Source: Stomorhina lunata
Lineage: Eukaryota > Arthropoda > Insecta > Diptera > Rhiniidae
Reading direction: 5' to 3'
NCBI GenBank assembly: GCA_933228675.1
Contig: OW121741.1
Location: forward strand, 118,832,716-118,896,715
Length of the DNA: 64,000 nucleotides
In this document: positions 12,291-24,640 of the stretch, in pieces
Numbering within the stretch: the stretch's first letter is position 1
How the letters are laid out: every line of letters starts with the position of its first letter
Translations under genes and position numbers: made by a program
The notes under the pieces: generated by a model
Databases searched by the model: none
The model's input: only the letters and a program-made list of their open reading frames with translations
Told to the model about the DNA's origin: nothing

Positions 12291-14080
12291 TTTTTTTTTT
12301 TAATTTTAGTCTAAAAAGTTTTATAAAAAAAATTTTAGGTCATAGAATTTTATAAAAAAATCGTTTAGAAAAATTTTCGGTTCAAAAACTTTAATAGAAA
12401 AAATTTCTTCATAAAAGTTTTTTTTTGTAAAATTTTCAGTCTAAAAATATTTAGGGAAAAATTTTTATAGAAAATTTTTCGGTTTAAAATTTGTTTACAA
12501 AAATATTGGGCCTAAAAATTTTATAGAAAAATTTTCATGCAAAATTTTCGGTTTAAAATTTTTATAGAAAAATTTCGGTCAAAAATTTTTATGGAAGAAT
12601 TTATGGTCTAAAAATTTTTATAGAAAAATTTTCGGTCTAAAAATTTTAATAGAAAAATTTTCGGTCTAAAAATTTTTATAGAAAATTTTTCGGTCTAAAA
12701 ATTTTTATAGAAAAATTTTCGGTCTAAAAATTTATATAGAAAAATTTTCGGTCTAAAAATTTTTATAGAAAATTTTTCGGTCTAAAAATTTTAATAGAAA
12801 AATTTTCGGTCTAAAAATTTTTATAGAAAAATTTTCGGTCTAAAAATTTTTATAGAAAAATTTTCGGTCTAAAAATTTTTATAGAAAAATTTTCGGTCTA
12901 AAAACTTTTATAGAAAAATTTTCGGTCTAAAAATTTTTATAGAAACATTTTCGGTCTAAAAATTTTTATAGAAAAATTTTCGGTATAAAAATTTTTATAG
13001 AAAAATTTTCGGTCTAAAAATTTTCGATCTAAAAACTTTTATAGAAAAATTTTCGGTCTAAAAATTTTTATAGAAACATTTTCGGTCTAAAAATTTTTAA
13101 AGAAAAATTTTCGGTCTAAAAATTTTTATAGAAAAATTTTCGGTCTAAAAATTTTTATAGAAAAATTTTCGGTCTAAAAATTTTTATAGAAAAATTTTCG
13201 GTCTAAAAATTTTTATAGAAAAATTTTCGGTCTAAAAATTTTTATAGAAAAATTTTCGGTCTAAAAATTTTTATAGAAAAATTTTCGGTCTAAAAATTTT
13301 TATAGAAAAATTTTCGGTTTAAAAATTTTTATAGAAAAATTTTCGGTCTAAAAATTTTTATAGAAAAATTTTCGGTCTAAAAATTTTTATAGAAAAATTT
13401 TCGGTCTAAAAATTTTTATAGAAAAATTTTCGGTCTAAAAATTTTTATAGAAAAATTTTCGGTCTAAAAATTTTTATAGAAAAATTTTCGGTCTAAAAAT
13501 TTTTATAGAAAAATTTTCGGTATAAAAATTTTTATAGAAAAATTTTCGGTCTAAAAATTTTTATAGACAAATTTTCGGTCTAAAAATTTTTATAGAAAAA
13601 TTTTCGGTCTAAAAATTTTTATAGAAAAATTTTCGGTCTAAAAATTTTTATAGAAAAATTTTCGGTCTAAAAATTTTTATAGAAAGATTTTCGGTCTATT
13701 AATTTTTATAGAAAAATTTTCGGTCTATAAATTTTTATAGAAAAATTTTCGGTCTAAAAGTTTCTATAGAAAAGTTTTCGGTCTCAAAATTTTTATAGAA
13801 AAATTTTTAGTGTATAAAATTGTATAGAAGAAATTCAACATCAAAATTTTTATAAAAAAATTTCGACATAAAATTTTTTTTAGAAAAAATTGGACATAAA
13901 ATTTTTAAAATAGAAAATATTTCGGTGTAAATATTTTTATAAAAAATTTTTTGGTGTAAATTTTTTTTTTTTTTTGTGTGTAAATTTTTTTTTTTTTGGT
14001 GTAAACATTTTTATAGCAAATTTTCTGGTGTAAAAATGTTTATAGAAAAATTTTCGATGCACAAATTTGTTAACGAAATA
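12291..14080 (+). repeat. 29-bp minisatellite array (family II), about 41 regular copies
   Basis: Regular from about 12606 to 13790, with unit core ATAGAAAAATTTTCGGTCT plus A5T5. A partial-unit deletion scar lies near 13018-13032. The edges (12291-12600 and 13790-14080) are degenerate. Read on the other strand, the unit differs from the one at 57.3-58.3 kb at only two of 29 positions, so the two arrays are one family in opposite orientation. The right edge stops a few bases before the DINE-like element at 14087. Confidence 0.93.
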
Positions 14081-14086
14081 AATTTG

Positions 14087-14590
14087 TATACCCTTCACAA
14101 CCATACGTGGAAAGGGTATTATAAGTGATGTATGTAACGCATAGAAATATTAGAATCACTTTCTGAGCCGATTTAGCGATGTCCGTCCGTCTGGCTGGTT
14201 AGAGCCCCATGCAAATTGCGACTACAGGTCGCAATTCTAAAGATAATTTGATAAAATTTGACACAGATCATTTTTTGACAATGGAACCATGGCTAATGAA
14301 ATTCGTTAAAATTGGTAAATTATTTATGGTACCTCCCATAGGTCCCACTTCTTGGAATTGATATATTTTCACGCAAATATAAATATTTTTTCATTAAAAA
14401 AAATTCTGCTTATGTAGACTTAAATCACTGTTCCAAATTTCGGGATAACCGGTCCACATTTGATCCTAACTCTCATATAAGTCAAAATGACGGAAACAGC
14501 TTAATATATAAGTTTTGATGATAAAATTTAGCATATATTTGTCTTTATATAGGAAAAAGAACAGATGGTCAGGCTTGACCGACAATAGCA
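14087..14590 (+). mobile_element. DINE-1/Helentron-like element fragment
   Basis: It starts TATACCCTTCAC and soon reads AAAGGGTATTATAAG, forming the terminal hairpin typical of INE-1/DINE-1-type elements. GAGCCGATTTAGCGATGTCC then runs into GTCCGTCCGTCT, a very short GTCY stretch in the place where such elements carry their microsatellite. Text of the same style continues to about 14590, after which minisatellite resumes. It is nonautonomous and its 3' end is not defined. Confidence 0.7.
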
Positions 14591-14619
14591 CTTTTTTGCT
14601 TGTTTTTAAGAGGAATTTT

Positions 14620-15470
14620 TCATATACAATTTTTCTAATATAAAAATTGTCTACATAAAACTTCTTTACATAGAAAAATTTTTCATATATGGGCAAATTA
14701 GAAAAACATTAAACCAAGGAAATCTGTGCTAAGATATTTATCTAGTGTAGAACGGCAATGGGATACATTTAAGTACAACAAAATCATACAAATTTATCGT
14801 CCGTCACGAAGGATTTGCCCATATTTCAAGTTTTTGGTAAGGAAAAATTTTCAATATAAAATTTTTTTGCATGGAAAAATTTTCCATATAAAATTTTTGG
14901 TATTGAAAAGTTTTACATATAACATTTTATGCGTAAAAAAATGTTCATAAATATTTTTAGTTTAGAAAAATTTTCAATATAAATTTTTTTTAATACAAAA
15001 ATTTTCTACAATTAATTTTTTTGTATAAAATTTTTTTTATAGAAAAATTTTCCATATAAAATATTTTGCATAGAAAATTTTTTTATTTAAACTTTAAGTA
15101 TAGAAAAAAAAATTCTTTTAATTAGAAACATTTTCTACATAAAATTTTTTTGTATAGAAAAATTGTCAATACGTGTCATATTTTTTGTATGGAAAAATTT
15201 TCCAAATAAAATTTTTTTGTATAGACAAATTTTCCATAAAAATTTTTAGTATAGAAAAATTTTCCATTAAAATTTTTAAGCATAGAAAAATTTTCAATAA
15301 AAAATTTTTTGTATAAAAGAATTTTTAATATACACTTTTTTGTATAGAGAAATTTTTAATATGATTGTTTTCTTTAGGAAAAGTTTTCAAAATTAAATTT
15401 GTTCTAAAGAAAATTTTCGAAAAAAAGTTTGTGCTATAGAAACTTTTTAATGAACAGTTTTTTAATAATC
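14620..15470 (+). repeat. Degenerate ~30-bp minisatellite (family III-like)
   Basis: Units with core TATAGAAAAATTTTCCATAT and A/T runs, strongly diverged from one another and losing register after about 15350. A short unique insert lies at about 14697-14835. No gene. Confidence 0.75.
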
Positions 15471-15955
15471 TGCTACATTTGTGATATATTTTTTGAGAAT
15501 TCCTTTTTTTTAACGATTTGTAAAAATTTACTGCCAATAATGCCGATTTTTTTAAAAAATATTCCGATTTTTTTCACGATCTGGCAACCCTAGTTGTGAT
15601 TAATATATTTATTACCTAAAATAACGAAATGATTTGTCAATTGGTTACTTAAAGTATATGGGTATACTTTAAGGTGAGTGCTAGTTTAATCTAGTTATGA
15701 GTTGAAAACATCGGCAAAAACCCAATTAAGAAGGGATTAATGATTTGTCCACTTCATTCAAAATTAATGAATATTTATAGTTTTTGTAAAAAAAACTTAT
15801 ATTGAAAATTTTAATATTTAAAAATTGGTCTGGTTCATTCACCTAAATATGATTTTGTATATTTCTATATTCGTGTATATTGAATGAAAGTATCTACATA
15901 TCTACATATTCAGTGCATTAGTTTATTTAGTACTTATTAAAATATGAATGTCTAT
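15471..15955. other. Unique AT-rich sequence
   Basis: Non-repetitive, with no exon or RNA gene recognised. Phrases such as CTGGCAACCCTAG near 15582 look repeat-derived but have no partner in the window. Confidence 0.4.
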
Positions 15956-16079
15956 TAGGGTAGGTCGGTTTTCTTAATAAGAAATACCCAACTCTTTCTG
16001 CAAAAGTTACTCTGAACTTTTCATGGATATAGCAATCATAGTTGATTTCTTTGCCCTTATGTTTAATCGACCCATCCTA
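15956..16079. mobile_element. 124-bp MITE with TA flanks
   Basis: Imperfect terminal inverted repeats GGGTAGGTCGGTTTT (left) and GGATGGGTCGATTAA (right end, other strand) lie between TA dinucleotides, as expected for Tc1/mariner-type target sites. There is no coding capacity. The family assignment rests only on the TA flanks. Confidence 0.5.
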
Positions 16080-16789
16080 ATGCAAGTACACAAGTCTCAA
16101 TAAAAAACGTGCGAAAACTAACTTTTCAAATAAGATACCCCTTTTTTCTGCAAAGATTTTCATGTTCTTTCTTTTCTTCTGCCACTGACAAAAACTCTTT
16201 AGCAGTTTTTCACTTTGTAGTTGTTTTTGTTTTTTTATTACCATTATGCAGCAGAGAATTTATGCTGGCACTTATATGTTTATGCTCACGTAAGTATAAC
16301 TAAAAACTAGCAATAACTTTAACATACAATTTTACATAAACTTCGAAGCAAAAAAACCCCATTGTCTCCCCGACACTTTTGCTAAAATTTTTCTATACTC
16401 CAAATACTACCAATGAACAAGTACTGGCAGAACTAAAATGTTCTAAACTAATAAAAACCCAAAGAAATATTAAGGTAACAATTTTCTTGAAAACTTAACA
16501 AAAGAAGCACGAATTTTATTTTTTTCAGAAATATTTAACTAAAACTAAAATATTTATAATATAGCCAAGTTAAAAGTTACAACTAACTATTGTAGTTAGT
16601 AAGTATTATTGTAACCGCAAGCTAGGAACCATAAAATGAAAACTAAGAAAAGGTTGTGAGTTTCTGTGAATAAACCTAAACTTTTGGAGTATACAACAAA
16701 TATTTTTGTATGAAGAAATTATTTACAAAACAATAAATACCTGGCAATAGCTACCTAAAAGTATGCAAATGTATTAATTTTATATAAAT
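16080..16789. other. Unique AT-rich sequence, no gene seen
   Basis: The open frame at 16109-16303 has a hydrophobic stretch but no recognisable family, and its composition matches the surroundings. Judged non-coding. Confidence 0.4.
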
Positions 16790-16812
16790 AACAAGTAAGA
16801 GTATTATACTCG

Positions 16813-16822
16813 GCTGTGCCGA
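16813..16822 (-). other. Terminal hairpin of the Helentron-like element
   Basis: The palindrome TCGGCTGTGCCGA (about 16810-16822) sits about 20 bases from the element end ACAAGTAAGA, as expected for the 3' hairpin of Helitron-group elements. Confidence 0.6.
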
Positions 16823-17025
16823 ATCTTATATACCCACCATCAAGTTTAGAAACATATCTCATATATCTACTAGGGTGCAGCAAATTCAAAACGTAGACCA
16901 AATTGGAAAAAAGTTGTTACGCTAGTTGATATTGTTGGTAAAATATTTGGAATAACTTCGGTTGCAGTAGCTTTATAGTTCAATACTCAAAAGTGTGTAA
17001 GGGGTTTCCCTAGTATTTATTTACT

Positions 17026-17727
17026 TTAACCCTAACACTACTGATACGGGTACCTGGGTACCCGAACGAACTTTAAAGTCAAATATCTCTTTAATGATAA
17101 ATGATACAAAGTTGAGGTTTTGTAAGTTCCTAAAACTATATATTTTCTAAAGATTTTTGTTTCTCTAACCTTTCCAAAGTTTTTGACTTAAGCTGTGAAT
17201 TCACCAAAAGTCAAATATTCCTAACCCTGATAAGGGTACCCGGGTACCAGTAAGAAAATTAAGGCATTATATATATAAAAAGTAATGGATATGATTCTAT
17301 TTTTTTATTTTAGTTTAAAATTTGTACATTAAGTTAATAGTTTGACAACTTAACTTTGCACTGGTATAATAGAGTAACTTCAGAAAATTGCAATTCTGTT
17401 AAGGGTGAAGCACTAATTTGGTTGTGTGTATTACATATTGGCCTTTGGCAACCATCATGCACTTTATGTGTTTTGAGATTTGATTTCAGATCAAAAGGCA
17501 TACAAAGGTAATACTTTCAAAGCTGTTATATCTTCTGAATTCTTCTAGTAAACATTTAATTTTAATTCCATTTTCTGTAAAGAACTATTGAAATTATCCT
17601 CTGCAGTTAGTCTAAATATATTTCGAGGAATATTTTAATCGTAACTGAAAAATAAGTATTCACGGGTACCCGGGTACCCTTATCAAGAGTCTACGTATAA
17701 AAATGTTATCAGTACTGTTAGGGTTAA
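17026..17727. mobile_element. 702-bp piggyBac-like MITE (TTAA flanks, 17-bp TIRs)
   Basis: TTAA at 17026-17029 and 17724-17727 flanks inverted repeats CCCTAACACTACTGATA and CCCTAACAGTACTGATA, which match at 16 of 17 positions. TTAA target sites and termini starting CCC are characteristic of piggyBac-type transposons. Inside are three GATAAGGGTACC-type palindromes (about 17047, 17234 and 17663) resembling subterminal binding sites. No transposase frame is present. It is nested in the Helentron-like element. Confidence 0.75.
17047..17064. promoter_or_regulatory. Subterminal palindrome CGGGTACCTGGGTACCCG
   Basis: First of three GGGTACC-rich palindromes in the TTAA element. The others are GGGTACCCGGGTACC at 17234-17248 and GGGTACCCGGGTACCC at 17664-17679. 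Placement next to both termini suggests a transposase or host-factor binding site (inference). Confidence 0.4.
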
Positions 17728-17732
17728 AAAAA

Positions 17733-18058
17733 CCAGGGCCCAAATTACCGCATTCGATATCGATCGAAATCTTAGATATTTTCAAAACATTTGTAAAGCA
17801 TACTTTAGGAATAATCAAAATTATGTAAAATATGCTAAGTTTACTTAATTTTTTTTAGTTATTTGCCAAAAGATGACTAATAGTTAAAGTGTTTTAATTG
17901 AACTATATGTTTTTAAAAACGAATCAAAATGGATACCAAATTTCAATAAACTTTTTGCATCGAAGTAACTTTGAACATCCCTAAAGTATACTTTACAATA
18001 TTTGCCTAAAAGTCTGAGTTTTCATTCGATATCGAATGAGGTAATTTGGCCCCAGGTA
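17733..18058 (+). mobile_element. ~326-bp MITE with CCAAATTACC termini (copy 1; copy 2 at 40632)
   Basis: The ends are inverted repeats: ACCAGGGCCCAAATTACCGC on the left and, on the other strand at the right, TTACCTGGGGCCAAATTACC, continuing into CATTCGATATCGA on both sides. The interior aligns with 40632-40968 throughout (for example AACGAATCAAAATG and CTAAAGTATACTT). Two dispersed copies with matching ends support a transposable element. No clear target duplication. Confidence 0.7.
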
Positions 18059-18235
18059 AGGTTTTACATTAATAAGTTGTTAAATACTTTTCGTTTAGCT
18101 AAATATTTAGTTATAGCCTAACTAAGTTGTTGATAGAAATACGACAGATCCACATATTTTGTTTTGAGTTCCTAATGCATCTACCATATACATAATCTTA
18201 ATAAGCTGCTGGTACCTCCGTAATATATATATATA

Positions 18236-19300
18236 AGAATTATAGCTAAATGTTGACCGATTATTTTACACACTGGCTGGTATATATATAGAGCTTACTC
18301 TTGCAAAATTTAGTGGCCAAAACTACCATAGTTTCTAATTTAAAAGCTTTTAACTGGCCTTTGCTTCATTTTTTGTTTGGTTTCCTGGATTGTTTTTTAT
18401 ATGAAAGCTATAGTCAGATATGGACCGATTGCTATATAAAATTTGATATACTGACCCATAGTTGCATAAAACTTCTCTATTCTAAATTTAGTCGTCATAG
18501 CTTTTACAATTGTACTCAATTTATCAGCATTCATGTGTTTCCCGGGGCGGGGTTATATGGGAGCTCTAACTAAATATGAACTGATTTTGCCCATTTTCAG
18601 TACACGACTTTTGTAACATATCAAAAATACTTTTGTAAAATTTTGTCTCTCAAGCTTTTGTAGTTAAGGAGCTGTCGCGCTTTTATCTGACGGACATACA
18701 TAAATCTCCTTTTCTTTTTATATTTTTGTGTTTCTGTAAGTTTTTTATATGGGAGCTGTGGTTAAATGGTGACCGATTATAACAAGATTTAGCACACTGG
18801 TTGGGATTCACATAAGACTTCCTTTTGTAAAATTTTGTTGCTGTAGCCCTTTTAGTTAAGCCGCTATAGCGTTTTAATCTAACGGACAGACGGATATAAA
18901 ACCACTTTTCTTTTTGTATTTTTGCGTTTTCGTAAGTTTTTTATTGGGAGCTATAGTCAAATGGTGACCGATTGTGACACAATTTTGCACACTGGCTGGC
19001 ATTTACATAAAACTTCCTTGTGCTAAATTTAGAAGACAAAGCTATTACAGTTTATGATTTATTGGCATTTAAGTGAATTTCAGGTGGAAATAAGTAAGTT
19101 TTTTATATGGGAGCTATGGTTAAATATGAACCGATTTCGATGAAATTTTATATGCTGCCTAGTGCATATATAGTGCATATATAAAAGTAAAACTTTTAGA
19201 TACCAAGTTTTATCATCATATCTGTTATAATTTGTGATTTATAACAATTTCAATACCAACATTATCTCATATATGAAGAATGTTTTTACTAAGTTTCAGT
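18236..19300 (-). repeat. Six diverged ~160-195-bp internal repeats of the Helentron-like element
   Basis: The phrase TATATGGGAGCTATGGTTAA followed by ACCGATT recurs near 18236, 18391, 18550, 18736, 18932 and 19094, each followed by a variant of CACACTGGCTGGCATTTACA and AAAACTTCCTT. This is a tandem series internal to the element. Confidence 0.75.
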
Positions 19301-19338
19301 GAGCTAGCTCCTTTTGTTAGGGAGATATCGTGACTTCA

Positions 19339-19342
<4 letters not shown>

Positions 19343-19376
<34 letters not shown>

Positions 19377-19434
19377 TGACAGACAGACAGACAGACAGAC
19401 AGAAAGACAGACAGACAGACAGACAGACAGACGG

Positions 19435-19512
<78 letters not shown>

Positions 19513-19558
19513 CGACAGACAGACAGACAAACGGACAGACGGACAGACGGACAGACGG

Positions 19559-19592
<34 letters not shown>

Positions 19593-19605
19593 AGATGGAC
19601 ACATG

Positions 19606-19693
<88 letters not shown>

Positions 19694-19710
19694 GGCAGAC
19701 ACACAGACAC

Positions 19711-19743
<33 letters not shown>

Positions 19744-19748
19744 TAGAC
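19343..19748 (-). repeat. (GTCY)n microsatellite, about 100 repeats
   Basis: On the + strand it reads GACA repeated, with frequent GACG variants; on the - strand it is GTCT with GTCC interspersed, i.e. GTCY. It lies next to the 5' end of the Helentron-like element, where DINE-1-type elements carry this class of microsatellite. The open frames here (LSVC and TDRQ repeats) are artefacts. Confidence 0.95.
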
Positions 19749-19866
19749 ACACTTAGTAGTCTTAGAATTTCATACATTTATTTTGATTTTTGGGCCAATA
19801 TTAAGGAAATTACAAACGGAATGACAATCTTAATATACCCCCCATTCTTTTTGATGGTGGGTATAA

Positions 19867-20780
19867 CAAACGCATTAGAAAGATAAGAAATTTAAGAAAA
19901 TATTTATATATTAAATATGTTTAATTGCTTTTACTTTATTAAAAAGTTTAATTTTCTAATTGGCATGTTCTTACAATAATTCTTTGTCTTATTTTACTCG
20001 TTTGTACAATATTTTCAATTGAAAAGCAAAAAAAGTTTTATTTTTCTTTCTTTTTTATGAGTTTTTATTACAAATCTTTTTGCCATCATTTAGTTTTATG
20101 CATAATCCTTTTAATCTAATACATTAGTTTCCTTAATTCTCAATTTGTTTTCAATCGCATTTTCCGTTTCCGTTTAGCTAAAAGCAGCTCATACTTATGC
20201 CATCACTTAAATAATTCTCTTTTATCTCTATTGCAAAGGCACAACACTAGTACTCCCTCTCTTTTGCTCGAATGTAGTTGATTGTTCTCCCTCTCTCTAT
20301 TAGAAAGGATTATCAGTATTATATTTAAGTGTGATAATAAATTAACGAACGGAAATAACTAAAAACATATATTAGAAGCAAGTGCTTAGAAATCGCACAA
20401 ATACACAAGTTATCACAAAAATGTCACAAGTGAAAATTTGTCGAAATTTATCTTAAGTATTCTAATAAATTTCATTGATGTAGCCTAAAATGTAAAAAAA
20501 AACTTCCTTTTTAAAAAAGTTCTTTTAAAAAGTTATGCCATTCTTGTAGTAAATCGTCTTTATGCATATATTTCCATATGTATATTTCTATGCATATTCA
20601 AATTCATTTCATAAAATTTCAAATGTTCTTAGAAATCAGCAATCCAACTCCTTAATAAGGATTTGCTTTATAAAATTCTATATTTTGCATCTACTATTTA
20701 TTTTGTATTCACAAACAATTGTGTTCTTATTTAGATCTCTTCTTCCGTTAAAATGAAAAACATGGATGAAAAAAAATATG
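19867..20780. other. Unique AT-rich intronic sequence
   Basis: No gene or RNA recognised. A short pyrimidine-rich CTCCCTCTC stretch occurs at about 20250-20300. The open frame at 20562-20756 has no recognisable features. Confidence 0.45.
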
Positions 20781-23700
20781 CTAAATTAGTAATCTAAGAA
20801 AAATTAAACCAATATTTTGCTAAAAAAAAATTTTCAAAAAAAAATATTTTATTAAAATTTCATTAAAATTTTTCCTTGTGAAAAATTTCATCAGAAATTT
20901 TTTTTAAGAAAAATTTCATCAGCATTTTTTTTTATAAAAAATTTTTCTAAAATTTTGAAATTTTTCTGTAAGAAAAACTTCTTTAAAATATTCTTAAAAT
21001 TTTTCATTAAAATTTTTCTATAAGAAAAATTTCATAAAAATTTTTCTATAAGAAAAATTTCATGAAAATTTTTCTATAAAAAAAATTTCATTAAAATTTT
21101 TCTATAAGAAAAATTTCATTACAATTTTTCTATAAGAAAAATTTTATAAAAATTTTTCTATAGCAAATTTTTTTTTTAAATTCTTCTATAAGAAAAATTT
21201 AATTACAATTTTTCTAGAAAAAAAAATCATTAACATTTTTTTAATAGAAAAATTTCATTAAAATTTTTCTATAAGAAAAATTTTATTAAAATTTTTCTAT
21301 AAGAACAATTTTACTAAAATTTTTCTATAAGAAAAATTTCATTAAAATTTTTCTATAAGAAAAATTTATTCAAATTTTCTATAAGAAAAATTTCATTCAA
21401 ATTTTTCTATAAGAAAAATTTCATTAAAATTTTTCTAGAAGAAAAATTTCATTCAATTTTTTCTAGAAGAAAAGATTCATTCAAATTTTTCAAAAAGAAA
21501 AATTTTAATAAATTTTTTCCATAAGAAAAATTTCATTAAAATTTTTTTATTAGAAAAATTTTCATAAAATTTTTCTTTAAGAAAAATTTTCATAAAATTT
21601 TTCTATAAGAAAAATTTTCACAAAATTTTTTTATAAAAAAAAATTTCATTAAATTTTTCTATAAGAAAAATTTTCATAAAATTTTTCTATAAGAAAAATT
21701 TTCATAAAATTTTCTATAAGAAAAATTTTCATCAAATTTTTATATTAGAAAAATATTATGAAAATTTTTCTATTAGAAAAATTTTATGGAAATTTTTCTA
21801 TAAGAAAAATTTTATAAAAATTTTTCTATAAGAAAAATTTTATGAAAATTGTTCTATAAGGAAAATTTCATTAAAATTTGTATATAAGACAAATTTCATT
21901 AAAATTTGTATATACGAAAAATTTTATTAAAATTTTTCTATAAGCAAAATTTCATTAAAATTTTTCCATAAGAAAAATTTTATTAAAATTTTTCGATAAG
22001 AAAAATTTCATTAAAATTTTTCTTTTAGAAAAATTTCATAAAAATTTTCATAAAATTTTTCTATAAGAACAATTTTTATAAAAGTTTTCTATAAGAAAAA
22101 TTTCTATAAGAAAAATATTCAAAAAATTTTTCTATAAGAAAAATTTTCATAAAATTTTTCTATAAGAAAAATTTTCATAAAATTTTTCTATAAGAAAAAT
22201 TTTTATAAAAAAAATATTTTATTAAAATTTCATTAAAATTTTTCCTTGTGAAAAATTTCATCAGAAATTTTTTTTAAGAAAAATTTCATCAGCATTTTTT
22301 TTTTATAAAAAATTTTTCTAAAATTTTGAAATTTTTCTGTAAGAAAAACTTCTTTAAAATATTCTTAAAATTTTTCATTAAAATTTTTCTATAAGAAAAA
22401 TTTCATAAAAATTTTTCTATAAGAAAAATTTCATGAAAATTTTTCTATAAAAAAAATTTCATTAAAATTTTTCTATAAGAAAAATTTCATTACAATTTTT
22501 CTATAAGAAAAATTTTATAAAAATTTTTCTATAGCAAATTTTTTTTTTAAATTCTTCTATAAGAAAAATTTAATTACAATTTTTCTAGAAAAAAAAATCA
22601 TTAACATTTTTTTAATAGAAAAATTTCATTAAAATTTTTCTATAAGAAAAATTTTATTAAAATTTTTCTATAAGAACAATTTTACTAAAATTTTTCTATA
22701 AGAAAAATTTCATTAAAATTTTTCTATAAGAAAAATTTATTCAAATTTTCTATAAGAAAAATTTCATTCAAATTTTTCTATAAGAAAAATTTCATTAAAA
22801 TTTTTCTAGAAGAAAAATTTCATTCAATTTTTTCAAAAAGAAAAATTTTAATAAATTTTTTCCATAAGAAAAATTTCATTAAAATTTTTTTATTAGAAAA
22901 ATTTTCATAAAATTTTTCTTTAAGAAAAATTTTCATAAAATTTTTCTATAAGAAAAATTTTCACAAAATTTTTTTATAAAAAAAAATTTCATTAAATTTT
23001 TCTATAAGAAAAATTTTCATAAAATTTTTCTATAAGAAAAATTTTCATAAAATTTTCTATAAGAAAAATTTTCATCAAATTTTTATATTAGAAAAATATT
23101 ATGAAAATTTTTCTATTAGAAAAATTTTATGGAAATTTTTCTATAAGAAAAATTTTATAAAAATTTTTCTATAAGAAAAATTTTATGAAAATTGTTCTTT
23201 AAGGAAAATTTCATTAAAATTTGTATATAAGACAAATTTCATTAAAATTTGTATATACGAAAAATTTTATTAAAATTTTTCTATAAGCAAAATTTCATTA
23301 AAATTTTTCCATAAGAAAAATTTTATTAAAATTTTTCGATAAGAAAAATTTCATTAAAATTTTTCTTTTAGAAAAATTTCATAAAAATTTTCATAAAATT
23401 TTTCTATAAGAACAATTTTTATAAAAGTTTTCTATAAGAAAAATTTCTATAAGAAAAATATTCAAAAAATTTTTCTATAAGAAAAATTTTCATAAAATTT
23501 TTCTATAAGAAAAATTTTCATAAAATTTTTCTATAAGAAAAATTTTTATAAAATTTTTCTTTAAGAAAAATTTTCATAAAATTTTTTTACAAGAAAATTT
23601 TCTATAAGAAAATTTTATGGAAATTTTTCTATAAGAAAAATTTTATGGAAATTTTTCTATAAGAAAAATTTTATGGAAATTTTTCAATAAGAAAAATTTT

Positions 23701-24640
23701 ATAAAAATTTTTTTATAATATTTTTTTTTCTATAAGGAAAATTTCATTAAAATTTGCATATAAGAAAAATTTTATTAAAAATTTTATTAAAATTTTTTTA
23801 AAAGAAAAATTTCATTAAAACTTTCTTTAAGAAAAATTTAATTAAAATTTTTTTATAAATAATGATACTTTTTATCATTAAAATTTTTTCATTAAAATTT
23901 TCCTTTAAGAAAATTTTCTTTCAAAAAGAATTCATTAAAATTGAAAATTAAAGATAAATTTCAATATTTTAAACAATTTTTCTTTTGAAAAATTTTTCAA
24001 AAATTCTTTCATAAGGAAAATTTCATTAGAATTTTTCATTAAGAAAAATTTTATTAAAATTTTTCTATTAGAAAAATTTCATAACAATTTTTTTTTTTTA
24101 AAAATTAAATAAAATTTTTTTATAAGGAAAATTTCATTAAACTTTTCCTATCAAAATTTATCTACTAAAATTTTCTTGAATTAAAAAATTACTTTAAAAA
24201 ATTTTCTGTAACAAAAATAATTAAAAATATTTTAAAATTCATCAAGATTAAAAAAAAATAAATTCATAAATTTTTTTTTTAAATAAAATTTTCATCAAAT
24301 TTTGTTTATATGAAAAATTTATTACAATTTTTGCGTGTAAAAAATTTGATTTAATTTTTTTTTATAAAAAATATTAATAAAAGTTTTTCTTTATTAAAAA
24401 TTTTGCGAAAATTTTTCTTTAGAAAATTTTTTTTACATAAAAATTTGATAAAAATTTTTTTAAGAAATTTTTTCTATAAGAAAATTTTTTAGAAGAAATT
24501 AAAAAAAAAATTGTATAAAATAGTTTTCTATAAAAAAATTTTTGTACTTAAGTTTTTTTTTTAAGAAAATTTTTAAACAAGAAAATTTTTGACTAGGAAA
24601 TTTTGTCTCTTAGAAAAAATGTTATATAAGAAATTTTTAT
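20781..24640 (+). repeat. 28-30-bp AT minisatellite (family IV)
   Basis: Unit core TTTCTATAAGAAAAATTTCA plus a TTAAAATT run, with many single-base variants and few perfect copies. The left part contains a 1.37 kb tandem duplication. The right part (23560-24640) decays progressively. No coding content. Confidence 0.9.
20840..23552 (+). repeat. ~1.37-kb tandem segmental duplication inside the family IV array
   Basis: Block 20840-22209 recurs at 22210-23552. Irregular unit variants (for example TTCCTTGTGAAAAATTTCAT and AATTTGTATATACG) appear in the same order. The second copy lacks about one unit near 22830 and has a few point changes. Near-identity of irregular units means the duplication is far younger than the array. 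Confidence 0.88.

Larger units (their letters stand above)
16790..19866 (-). mobile_element. Helentron/DINE-1-like element (minus orientation) with nested insertions
   Basis: Read on the - strand it begins near 19866 with TTATACCCACCATCA, then GGGGGGTATATTAAGATTGT and CATTCCGTTTG, followed by a long GTCY microsatellite. It ends near 16790 with GGTGGGTATATAAGATTCGG, the hairpin TCGGCACAGCCGA and CTTACTTGTT. Terminal hairpins plus an internal GTCY tract are the described hallmarks of DINE-1/HINE elements. Between the tract and the end lie six diverged internal repeats and at least two inserted MITEs (17026-17727 and 17733-18058). There is no Rep/helicase frame, so it is nonautonomous. Confidence 0.75.

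Noticed and set aside
16869..17020. Small MITE with CTAGGG/CCCTAG ends
   Set aside because: The inverted match is only about six to eight bases and lies within the Helentron-like element, so chance is likely.
19304..19777. Long open frames of LSVC or TDRQ repeats
   Set aside because: They are translations of a GTCY tetranucleotide microsatellite, open in several frames on both strands.
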